Part shown: one piece after another, positions 43,483 through 50,760 of the stretch
Numbering within the stretch: position 1 is the first letter of the stretch
Layout of the letters: each line of letters opens with the position of its first letter
Source of the DNA: Mycobacterium sp. GA-1841
Lineage (GTDB): Bacteria > Actinomycetota > Actinomycetes > Mycobacteriales > Mycobacteriaceae
Reading direction: 5' to 3'
Length of the DNA: 64,000 nucleotides
Assembly: GCF_001954135.1 (NCBI RefSeq)
Contig: NZ_MBEQ01000099.1
Span: forward strand, 1 to 64,000
Position numbers and translations under genes: made by a program
The notes under the pieces: generated by a model
Told to the model about the DNA's origin: nothing
What the model saw: only the letters and a program-made list of their open reading frames with translations
Database searches by the model: none

Positions 43483-43828
43483 GCAGGGTCCTTCCAATCA
43501 GTTCGCGGCGTTCGTCGAAGCTAGCCGAGTCGTCGAGGGTGGCTTCCACCCGTAGATAACCCTGCGTCACCAAGTCCCCGATCAGCACGCGCGCCACGCC
43601 GAGCGGGAGAGACAGATGTGCGGAGATCTCGGCTACCGAAGGGCTGCCGGTGCACAACTCTACGATCTGTGCGCGCACATCGCTGCCAGCCCAGCGTGGT
43701 TCGCGCGGCGTGTCGAGCTTCTGGACCGGCGCTTCCAGCGGAAGGTGCACACGCGAGTCGGTGCGGCCGGCCGTCAGCGTGTACGGCCGCACCAAACTCG
43801 GTCGATCGGTGGGTTCCGATTCGTCCAC
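43463..43828 (-). CDS. mfpC: MfpC, DUF742 protein
   Basis: 121 residues from a GTG at 43828, five bases after GCGAGG; a GTG at 43834 and longer starts are possible. The DUF742 core SLVRPYTLTAGRT is at the N-terminus, followed by a winged-helix-like region (VRAQIVELCTGSPSVAEISAHLSLPLGVARVLIGDL) and a C-terminal ERRELIGRTLRGLR. Third member of the conservon set. Molecular role unknown; length matches Rv3363c. Confidence 0.88.
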   Translation of the reverse strand: MDESEPTDRPSLVRPYTLTAGRTDSRVHLPLEAPVQKLDTPREPRWAGSDVRAQIVELCTGSPSVAEISAHLSLPLGVARVLIGDLVTQGYLRVEATLDDSASFDERRELIGRTLRGLRAL

Positions 43829-43862
43829 AGACACCTCGCGAAGGGCAGAAGGGGACAGAGAT

Positions 43863-44270
43863 TCAGGACGGTTGCGGCGTGCGGCGCGACGACTGCACCA
43901 CCGCACCGACACGTTCGACGAGGATGGCCATCTCGTAGCCGACCTGGCCGATGTCGCACGACGGGGCGGTCAGCGTGGCGAGGTTGGAGCCGTCGCCCAC
44001 CCGCATCAGCAGGAGGTAGCCGTTCTCCATCTCGACGACCGACTGCATCACGTGACCGCCGTTGAACAACTGGGAGGCGCCGGTGGCGAGGCTCGCCAGA
44101 CCGGAGGCGACGGCGGCGAGTTGATCGGCCCGCTCGATCGGCATTTGTTCGCTGGCGGCCATCAGTAGCCCGTCGGCCGAGACCAGCACCGCGTGGGACA
44201 CCCCGGATACCTCACGGGCGAACTTGGACACCAGCCAGTCCAGGGAATCACGCTGGGTCGGACGGGTCAT
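43863..44270 (-). CDS. mfpD: MfpD, roadblock/LC7 domain protein
   Basis: 135 residues. One roadblock/LC7 domain (SHAVLVSADGLLMAASEQMP, then ERADQLAAVASGLASLA). In conservons this protein accompanies the small GTPase and may act as a GTPase-activating or scaffold unit. Its start overlaps the mfpE stop (ATGA), so translation is coupled. Corresponds to Rv3364c. Confidence 0.92.
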   Translation of the reverse strand: MTRPTQRDSLDWLVSKFAREVSGVSHAVLVSADGLLMAASEQMPIERADQLAAVASGLASLATGASQLFNGGHVMQSVVEMENGYLLLMRVGDGSNLATLTAPSCDIGQVGYEMAILVERVGAVVQSSRRTPQPS

Positions 44271-47263
44271 TCGCTATCGGTTCCTCTGGTCTCTCGGGCA
44301 TGCGATCGCCCGGCGTGCACGCCCCCGAAAAGGTTGCTGGTGCTCGCGCGGACAGCCTCGGGATCACGTGGTTTGAACGCCCCGAACATGCTGCTGTCAG
44401 GTTCGTCTGCCGATGCTACCGCCTCGAAGCTGTCGTCGTTACGGTGTGCTCCACCGTTGCGGTGACGGCCGTTGGCCTCGCCGGGGACGGCGCCGACAGC
44501 TTCGGCCACGCCACCGGGCACCAGGCGGGCGCCCGGCGTACGCATCGGCAGGCCTTCCTCGGTGTGTTGCTCGACGGGCGCATCCTGCGCCGCGGCGGCC
44601 ACCGACCAGCCTTTCTCCCACACCGTCTTCCAGTCCAGGTCGGCGCTGCGAACGTGCGTGGCCGGATCGATCTCGAATTCCGAGACCATCGACTGATAGA
44701 TCGAGTCCCCCTCGACCTCGGGGGTCTCGGGCGGCTCGACAGCCGCGGATTCGACGGGTTCGCCGGCCGCCGGCGCGGCAGCCGCACCGTTGAGCGCGTG
44801 GCCGTTGAGACCGTTGAGCCCACTGTGGCCGTTCAGGCCGGTATAGCCGCCCAGCCCGTCCGGGACACCGACGCCGTTGACGGCCTCGACACCGTTGACG
44901 TCCTCGGCGCCGTTGACCCCGGCGCCGGCCACCTGGCCGCGCGAGGCGAAGAACGACGACGTGTTCGTCGGCGTCGCGGGGCCGAGGTCTGACCTGGTCT
45001 GCCCCTTGGCGGCGGCTGCGCTTTCCTCGGTGTGCACCGGCCACTGCTGCGGCCACTCCCCGACCGGTTCCTCAGCCTCCTCCGGAGACTCCGCCACCGG
45101 TTCCTCGGCCGCGGGTTCGGGCTGCGGGGCGAGCGTGCCCGGCAGCTCCGAGATACCACTGGCCCCCGGATTGCGTTGCGGCAACAGGTCGAACGACACA
45201 TCGGCGCCGTTGACGTGGGGTTCGTCCGGGGCGGCTCCGAAAGCCGAGGTGCCGGCGGGGTCGACGTCCAGCGACAGGGCCGTGGCGATCCCGGCCTGGG
45301 CGTCCACGGGCACGCCGTAGGCGGCGTCGTCCCCCGGCTGGGCCTGCGCCGAATCATCGCGGGCCAGCAACGCGGCCGGCACGTACACCCCGGCCGTCGT
45401 GCCCGAGCTCGGTTCCTCGGCGACGGTGCTGCGCAACCGCACCACCAGACCGTGCTGGGTGGCCAGCCGTCCGACCACGAACAGACCCATGTGGCGTGCG
45501 GTGTAGGGGTTGACCTCACCGCCGGACTGCAGGCGGGTGTTGGCGACCCGAAGATCGGCTTCCGTCATGCCGAGGCCGACGTCGCTCACCTCGATCACCA
45601 ACGCGCCCTTGGCTGCGATCACGGCCGACACCCGCACCTGCGAGATCGGCGGCGAGTACCGCAAGGCATTGTCGAGCAGTTCGGCCAGCAGGTGGATGAG
45701 GTCACCGGCCACCGCGCCGGTCACCTCGACGTCGGCCACCGAGGCGGTGACCACCCGGGTGTAGTCCTCCACCTCTGAGGCCGCGGCGTTGATCACCGTC
45801 GCCAGCGGCACCGGGCGACTGTGCTCCCGCGCCAACTTCGACCCCGACAGCACCAACAGGTTGGCGCCGTTGCGGCGCATGCGGGCCGCCAGGTGATCGA
45901 GCCGGAAGAGGCTCTCCAGACGCTCCGGGTCGTCCTCGTTGCGTTCGAGCTGATCGATGAGCGACAACTGTTGATCGACCAGGGAGCGGCTGCGCCGCGA
46001 CAGCGTCTCGAACATGTCCGACACCTGCAACTGCAGCTGTGCCTGCTCGCCGGCGAGGAACACCGCCTGCTCGTGCAACTCGTCGACGGCGTGGGCGACC
46101 TGGCCGATCTCCTCGGTGGTCTGCACCGGAAGCGGAGTGACCGGCACCAACTCACCGCCGGAACGGACCCGTTCGATCTCCTTGGCCAGATCTTCGTGCG
46201 CCACCTTGAGGGCGCTGTCGCGCAGCGTGCGCAGTGGACGCACCAGCGAGCGGGCCACCAACAACACGATGACGAGCGCGCTGACGATCGCGGTGGCGAC
46301 CAGGATGGCATCGCGGATCGCGTCGTTGCGGGCATCGTTGGCCTGCGCCTCCACCGCGGCGGGGATGGCCGAGGTGGTGTCGGAGATGATCTGCCCGGCG
46401 ATTTCGTTGGTGGTCTGCAACGAGGCCAGCAGATCCGGATTTCCGACCAGCGGCACCCCGGGGTTGGACATCATCGCCATCCGCTTGACCATCTCGGCGC
46501 GCAGTGTCGCCGCCCCTTCGGAGGCACCGCCGAGCACCTTCGTCAGCGCCGCGACGGTCGACGGTTCGGTACCGGCCATCGTGATCATCGAGGTACGCAG
46601 CAACGGTTCGGGCTCGGCTCCCCCGGCGTTGACCATCATCTGCTGGATGGCCATCTGTCCGCGGGCCCCGACCGCCCGGGCCAACGCCTCGACCTGGGCC
46701 TGAACCGCCTGCTGGTTGCTGTGCACCGAACCGGTGATCGCGGCTTCACCGGTGAGCAGCAGCGGACCGTAGTCGATGATGCGCTGACGCAGGTCGATCG
46801 AATTCGACATCACCGCGTCGACGATTTCTTGGCCCTTGCTGAGCAGGCTGCCCACGGCCTGGCCGACGTCCTCGAGCACATCGGTGGCTTCCAGACGTTG
46901 CTGGAGGTCGGATTTCTTGTCCTTGAAGGTGGCCATCGCAGCCTGCCCGTCGCCACCCTCGGTAGCGGCAATGAGCACGCCCTCCATCGCGGCCATGTAG
47001 GCATTGATGTCCGGGACCATTTCGGCGCGATCGGCAGCCAGCCGCAGATCCCCGGCGGCGGTGGCACTGGCATAGATACGCAAACCACCGAACGTCGCGG
47101 CCAAGATCAACGGCACGACGACGATCGCCAGGACTTTCCGGCTGACCGGCCAGTTGGCCGGAGACCAACGCGAAGGACGCTTGGCCGCAGCGGTCGGGGT
47201 TGGGTTCGGGGTGAATTCGACAAGGGTGCCGTCAGCCTGTTTCAGCTGCGTAAAGGCAGTCAT
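44267..47263 (-). CDS. mfpE: MfpE, nitrate-sensor-type histidine-kinase-like protein
   Basis: 998 residues. Two transmembrane helices (about 44-64 and 318-340) enclose a helical NIT-like sensor domain. HAMP (about 338-395) and coiled coil follow, then an HATPase_c domain (about 515-630) with N-box LLAELLDNALRYSPP and G1 box DVGLGM. A possible phosphoacceptor His457 is in RLDHLAARMRRNG, but the region is not a canonical H-box. The last 370 residues are low-complexity, acidic, and include NG-rich repeats (GLNGHSGLNGLNGHALNG). First gene of mfpEDCBA, the input component; corresponds to Rv3365c. Confidence 0.92.
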   Translation of the reverse strand: MTAFTQLKQADGTLVEFTPNPTPTAAAKRPSRWSPANWPVSRKVLAIVVVPLILAATFGGLRIYASATAAGDLRLAADRAEMVPDINAYMAAMEGVLIAATEGGDGQAAMATFKDKKSDLQQRLEATDVLEDVGQAVGSLLSKGQEIVDAVMSNSIDLRQRIIDYGPLLLTGEAAITGSVHSNQQAVQAQVEALARAVGARGQMAIQQMMVNAGGAEPEPLLRTSMITMAGTEPSTVAALTKVLGGASEGAATLRAEMVKRMAMMSNPGVPLVGNPDLLASLQTTNEIAGQIISDTTSAIPAAVEAQANDARNDAIRDAILVATAIVSALVIVLLVARSLVRPLRTLRDSALKVAHEDLAKEIERVRSGGELVPVTPLPVQTTEEIGQVAHAVDELHEQAVFLAGEQAQLQLQVSDMFETLSRRSRSLVDQQLSLIDQLERNEDDPERLESLFRLDHLAARMRRNGANLLVLSGSKLAREHSRPVPLATVINAAASEVEDYTRVVTASVADVEVTGAVAGDLIHLLAELLDNALRYSPPISQVRVSAVIAAKGALVIEVSDVGLGMTEADLRVANTRLQSGGEVNPYTARHMGLFVVGRLATQHGLVVRLRSTVAEEPSSGTTAGVYVPAALLARDDSAQAQPGDDAAYGVPVDAQAGIATALSLDVDPAGTSAFGAAPDEPHVNGADVSFDLLPQRNPGASGISELPGTLAPQPEPAAEEPVAESPEEAEEPVGEWPQQWPVHTEESAAAAKGQTRSDLGPATPTNTSSFFASRGQVAGAGVNGAEDVNGVEAVNGVGVPDGLGGYTGLNGHSGLNGLNGHALNGAAAAPAAGEPVESAAVEPPETPEVEGDSIYQSMVSEFEIDPATHVRSADLDWKTVWEKGWSVAAAAQDAPVEQHTEEGLPMRTPGARLVPGGVAEAVGAVPGEANGRHRNGGAHRNDDSFEAVASADEPDSSMFGAFKPRDPEAVRASTSNLFGGVHAGRSHARETRGTDSE

Positions 47264-47595
47264 CGGCGCCCAACCGCACTACCGGCTGCGTGGCCGCATT
47301 TCACTCGTGGGGCGTGATTCATCAGAACTTCCTGCTGTTTCCGCCCACGCTGGGGCGGGCGTCAAACGCCTTGGCAATTGCACGAGTATGACAGCCGCGC
47401 GCGAGCGTTTCCACAATTCTTACTGAACAGACAGAGTTCGTGACCGAGCTGTAGCGCAGTTGTGTGGTAATCGAGCAAACAGGTGAATCCTTGCCCGTGC
47501 ACGCCCGGATTTGCCTCCGACATTTTCGGCGGTATTCGTCACCGCATTTGGCTGCCGATTCGTCATGGGATGCGGGTTCGTACGAGGATCGTCGA
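47264..47595. promoter_or_regulatory. Divergent intergenic region mfpE / trmL
   Basis: These 332 bases are AT-richer than the genes and hold no credible coding frame. A CATACT -10-like hexamer toward mfpE lies at 47385-47390. No inverted repeat longer than eight bases was seen. Confidence 0.5.
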
Positions 47596-48060
47596 ATGTT
47601 CCGGGTGTTGTTCTTCAGTCCGCGCATCGCACCCAACACCGGCAATGCGATCAGGATGGTGGCGGGCACGGGGTGCGAGCTGCACCTTGTCGAACCGCTG
47701 GGTTTCGACCTGTCCGAACCCAAGCTGCGCCGGGCCGGCCTGGACTACCACGACCTGGCATCGGTCACGGTGCACAGCGATCTGGCCGCGGCGTGGCGCG
47801 CCCTGCTGCCGGCTCGCGTCTACGCCTTCACCGCGCACGCGTCGACCTCGTTCACCGACGTCGCCTACCAACCGGGCGACGTATTGATGTTCGGCCCCGA
47901 ACCCACCGGACTGGATGCACAAACGCTGGCCGATCCGAATATCACCGCACAGCTACGTATTCCGATGCTCGCGGGCAGACGGTCACTGAATTTGTCCAAC
48001 GCGGCCGCCGTTGCCGCTTATGAGGCGTGGCGTCAGCACGGGTTCGCCGGCGGCGTCTAG
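47596..48060 (+). CDS. trmL: tRNA (cytidine/uridine-34-2'-O)-methyltransferase, SPOUT family
   Basis: 154 residues from the ATG at 47596. Typical TrmL: N-terminal FRVLFFSPRIAPNTGNAIRMVAGTG in two parts (NTG and R of the tRNA and SAM site), VLMFGPEPTGLD, and the C-terminal knot IPMLAGRRSLNLSNAAAVAAYEAWRQ. It methylates the wobble ribose of leucine tRNAs. Position next to mfpE matches Rv3366. Confidence 0.93.
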   Translation: MFRVLFFSPRIAPNTGNAIRMVAGTGCELHLVEPLGFDLSEPKLRRAGLDYHDLASVTVHSDLAAAWRALLPARVYAFTAHASTSFTDVAYQPGDVLMFGPEPTGLDAQTLADPNITAQLRIPMLAGRRSLNLSNAAAVAAYEAWRQHGFAGGV

Positions 48061-48067
48061 TTACGCC

Positions 48068-48100
48068 TCGGGCGTGGACCGGCAAGCAGTCCACGCCCGA
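48068..48100 (+). terminator. trmL terminator hairpin
   Basis: TCGGGCGTGGAC and GTCCACGCCCGA form a perfect 12-base-pair stem with a nine-base loop, eight bases past the trmL stop. There is no U-tract, which is usual for mycobacterial hairpins. It also lies downstream of the convergent nitroreductase gene. Confidence 0.7.
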
Positions 48101-48174
48101 ATTCCACAGAGTGTTCATATCCATGCTTCACAAAATCATCGTGGGCCTCAGGCGTCCCAGCGCCGGCCCCGAGC

Positions 48175-48828
48175 TCACCAACTGTCCCAGTGCGAGAACT
48201 GCTCGGCCGGCAGTCGCTTGGCCTTCTTGAAGTCGGTGCCCACCGTGTAGGCGATCGGGAACAGGCCGGCCTGGGAATACCGGTCGAACGGAATCCCGAG
48301 CAGTTCGGCGGCCTGCTTCTCGCCGTCACCGAGCAGGTGCAGCGTGGTCCAGGCCGAGCCGAGGCCACGAGAGCGCAACGCCAGCATGAAACTCCAGACG
48401 GCGGGCAGCAATGATCCCCAGAATGAGGCAGACATTCCCGCCGGCGCGCCATCGGGGCGGCCTTCCAGGCACGGAATCAACAGCACCGGCGCCTTCTCGA
48501 AGTTGTCGGTGAGATACCGTGCGGAGCTCTTCACCGCATCCTGCTGCTGATCGCGGATGTCGCCGCGCTCCTGATTGGGCAGGTCCAGGTACGGGTTGGC
48601 GTTCGACCGGTAGATGTCGGCCAGCGCCTTCTTCTTTGCCGGGTCCTCGACGAAAACCCATTGCCAGCCTTGTGCATTCGAGCCGGTCGGGGCCTGTAGC
48701 GCCAGGTCGAGGCATTCCATGATCACCTCACGCGACACCGGCTTTTCGAAGTCGAGGCGTTTGCGCACCGAGCGGGTGGTGGTGAGGAGTTCGTCGACGG
48801 ACAAGTTCAGAGTCGGTTCGGCTGTCAT
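48175..48828 (-). CDS. Nitroreductase-family FMN protein, Rv3368c-like
   Basis: 217 residues. The nitroreductase fold begins LLTTTRSVRKRLDFEKPV (FMN-phosphate Arg residues), followed by ALQAPTGSNAQGWQWVFV and the C-terminal GLGSAWTTLHLLGDGEKQ. Close in length and order to M. tuberculosis Rv3368c. Physiological substrate unknown; such enzymes reduce nitro compounds or quinones with NAD(P)H. Confidence 0.92.
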   Translation of the reverse strand: MTAEPTLNLSVDELLTTTRSVRKRLDFEKPVSREVIMECLDLALQAPTGSNAQGWQWVFVEDPAKKKALADIYRSNANPYLDLPNQERGDIRDQQQDAVKSSARYLTDNFEKAPVLLIPCLEGRPDGAPAGMSASFWGSLLPAVWSFMLALRSRGLGSAWTTLHLLGDGEKQAAELLGIPFDRYSQAGLFPIAYTVGTDFKKAKRLPAEQFSHWDSW

Positions 48829-48847
48829 GCCGCGAGACTACAGACGC

Positions 48848-48873
48848 GCGCGAGTCGCCGCGGCGACTCGCGC
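48848..48873. promoter_or_regulatory. Perfect 26-bp palindrome upstream of nitroreductase gene
   Basis: GCGCGAGTCGCCG joined directly to its exact reverse complement, with no loop, ends 20 bases before the nitroreductase ATG. A loop-free palindrome in a 5' region fits a dimeric-repressor operator better than a terminator. No matching regulator gene is adjacent except the HTH protein at 48978. Confidence 0.55.
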
Positions 48874-48941
48874 AGGCGTTTGCTGAGTACCGACCGAACA
48901 TCATGTGCCGCAGTACAACTCAGCTAACAGCTGAAGGTTGC

Positions 48942-48972
48942 GCGCCGTCGCCGGGGTGACGACGGCGCGCGG
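48942..48972 (-). terminator. Terminator hairpin after the HTH gene
   Basis: GCGCGCCGTCG and CGACGGCGCGC form an 11-base-pair perfect stem with a nine-base loop, five bases past the stop of the minus-strand gene at 48978. Confidence 0.7.
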
Positions 48973-48977
48973 GACGA

Positions 48978-49550
48978 TCAGCCGGCGTTCTCGGAGACCA
49001 GCACGGGGTCCCAGCCGTTGACGTCGGATTCTTCCGGCGCGCCGAAGTCGGCCGGCGTGGGCACGGCATGGATACCGTGATCGTCGCCGGGCAACCCGCC
49101 GAGAGCGGCGATGGTTTCGCGGATCTTGGTCGCCTCGCCGTCGGTGGGCGTTGCGCCGGCCTCGAGTTCGTCGAGCAGGCCGTCGCGCAGACCGGCGCCG
49201 TTGGCCACTTCCTGGGCCGACAGCTTGGCATGGATGCGCGTGACGTAGATCTGCTGTCCCAGAGAGGAACCCGGCGCCGCGGCGGCATGGGCCATCAGCG
49301 AGTCGTAGCGCTGACGGACCCCGCTGAGCGCCACGATGACCGCGGGGGAAGGCCGGTCGCTACTGGCCGCTTCGGTCAGCGACGCGCGCAGCTTGCGCAG
49401 ACCGGACAGGACGACGTCGGCACGCTTGTGGAATTTCTTGTCCTCGGGGAACGGCAGTGCGTCGATCGCGGCGGAGTACATGTGCATCGCCGCTTCCGAC
49501 AGACTGACGATGACCGCCGAATCACCTTCCAGTGTCGCTTTTTGTCCCAT
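48978..49550 (-). CDS. Helix-turn-helix-containing protein, unknown function
   Basis: 190 residues. The N-terminal half (about 1-85) is helical, with a hydrophobic start (SAVIVSLSEAAMHMYSAAID). Residues about 98-150 (RIHAKLSAQEVANGAGLRDGLLDELEAG) look like an XRE-type helix-turn-helix. The C-terminus is Gly/Pro/Asp-rich. The gene is monocistronic with its own terminator. I do not recognise the family; a DNA-binding role is suggested only by the HTH-like segment. Confidence 0.75.
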   Translation of the reverse strand: MGQKATLEGDSAVIVSLSEAAMHMYSAAIDALPFPEDKKFHKRADVVLSGLRKLRASLTEAASSDRPSPAVIVALSGVRQRYDSLMAHAAAAPGSSLGQQIYVTRIHAKLSAQEVANGAGLRDGLLDELEAGATPTDGEATKIRETIAALGGLPGDDHGIHAVPTPADFGAPEESDVNGWDPVLVSENAG

Positions 49551-49755
49551 GGGGCCTCAATTCTGCAGCGAGCGGATCAATAGACGCCGATGACATTAGC
49601 GGTCTGCGCGCAGCACGTCATCGCTAGGGGCACTTGAAGAATGACGAGAGACAGGCTATGCGGATGCCGATGCGCCGGCCGGTGGCGCACCCCGCTGCCC
49701 GTGGCCCTACTCTGAACGCCGGCACGGTGGCAGGCTTGGCCGACGGGAGGTCGAC
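49551..49755. promoter_or_regulatory. Divergent intergenic region
   Basis: 205 bases between the HTH gene and the coiled-coil membrane protein gene. GATGAC near 49588 is mirrored by GTCATC near 49617. GGGAGG precedes the downstream ATG at 49756 by five bases. No gene was found. Confidence 0.45.
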
Positions 49756-50760
49756 ATGGCCGGACTAACTGAATCGACAAGGGCCGCTGAGTTTTCAGAG
49801 GGGACCCCGCCGGAGGACGGCGACACGAGCGATACCACCCAGCCGATCCGGGTGCCCGTCGCGGATCGGGAGGCGGCCCCCGCGACACCTGCAGTCGAAG
49901 GTAAGACCGATATCGGCTGGCTGGTCGGCGGCGGTCTCGGCAGCCTGGCCATTGTCTGGTTTCTGGTGTTCAGCCCGGGTGAGCGCGGAAGCAAGGCCGA
50001 GTGGTTCTTCGGTGCTGTCATCTTCGTCGTCGTGATGGTGACGATGTGGCTGACGCTCACCGTCCAACGCCAGGCGCGCCACGACATCGCCCAGGCCGGC
50101 GAGCGGCTGCGCCGAGAGCTGGCGGCGGCCGACGAGCGCTCGGCAGCCGAACTCGCCCTGACCCAGAAGTGGCACCGGGCCGAGATCCAGGCCCAACAGA
50201 AACTGCACCGCGCGGAGCTGGTGGCCCAACGAGAACTGGCCCGCATCGAACGCAACAACCTGCTCGAGCAACTGCAGAAGCAGGCGATGGTCGAGGTGTC
50301 GCGCGCCGTGGGCGCACACACGCGAATGCTCGCGACGTTGTGGAGCGAAGCAGCCACGCAACTGCGCAATCCGGAACGCAATGAGCGGGAAGCCGCCATG
50401 AACGTGATCTTCGGGCAGATCAGCCAAGTGGTGAACGACGTTTCGGTCGAGCTCGACAACGCCCACCTGCTCAGTCAGGACGACCGCGTGCAGGATGCGC
50501 TCAACCACATCAACGATGCGGTGCTGATGGCGATACAGGTGGCCGAGGAACTGCACGCCGACGTCATCGAGGGACGCGCCCCGGAAACCAACCCGATCCC
50601 GGCCGTCCAGCGCCTGCTGCACGAACGGGCCACCGCCGCGCGACGGCTGGCCTGGTCGCTGTTGCGGACCGGACTTGCGGACGGCCTTGAGGACGGCCTT
50701 GAGGACGGCACTGACGCACTCAGCGGAAATCCCGGGACCGAGACCCGACCCGGAGCTTGA
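49756..50760 (+). CDS. Membrane protein with long coiled coil, unknown function
   Basis: 334 residues. An acidic, Thr/Pro-rich N-terminus (1-50) precedes two transmembrane helices (about 53-73 and 83-104). A charged coiled coil (about 108-185, RHDIAQAGERLRRELAAADE and QKLHRAELVAQRELARIERN) follows, then a helical C-terminal domain ending in the short repeat DGLEDGLEDG. No enzymatic motif. Its last 41 bases overlap the 3' end of dnaE2 on the other strand. Possibly a scaffold or envelope-organising protein; I do not recognise it. Confidence 0.78.
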   Translation: MAGLTESTRAAEFSEGTPPEDGDTSDTTQPIRVPVADREAAPATPAVEGKTDIGWLVGGGLGSLAIVWFLVFSPGERGSKAEWFFGAVIFVVVMVTMWLTLTVQRQARHDIAQAGERLRRELAAADERSAAELALTQKWHRAEIQAQQKLHRAELVAQRELARIERNNLLEQLQKQAMVEVSRAVGAHTRMLATLWSEAATQLRNPERNEREAAMNVIFGQISQVVNDVSVELDNAHLLSQDDRVQDALNHINDAVLMAIQVAEELHADVIEGRAPETNPIPAVQRLLHERATAARRLAWSLLRTGLADGLEDGLEDGTDALSGNPGTETRPGA

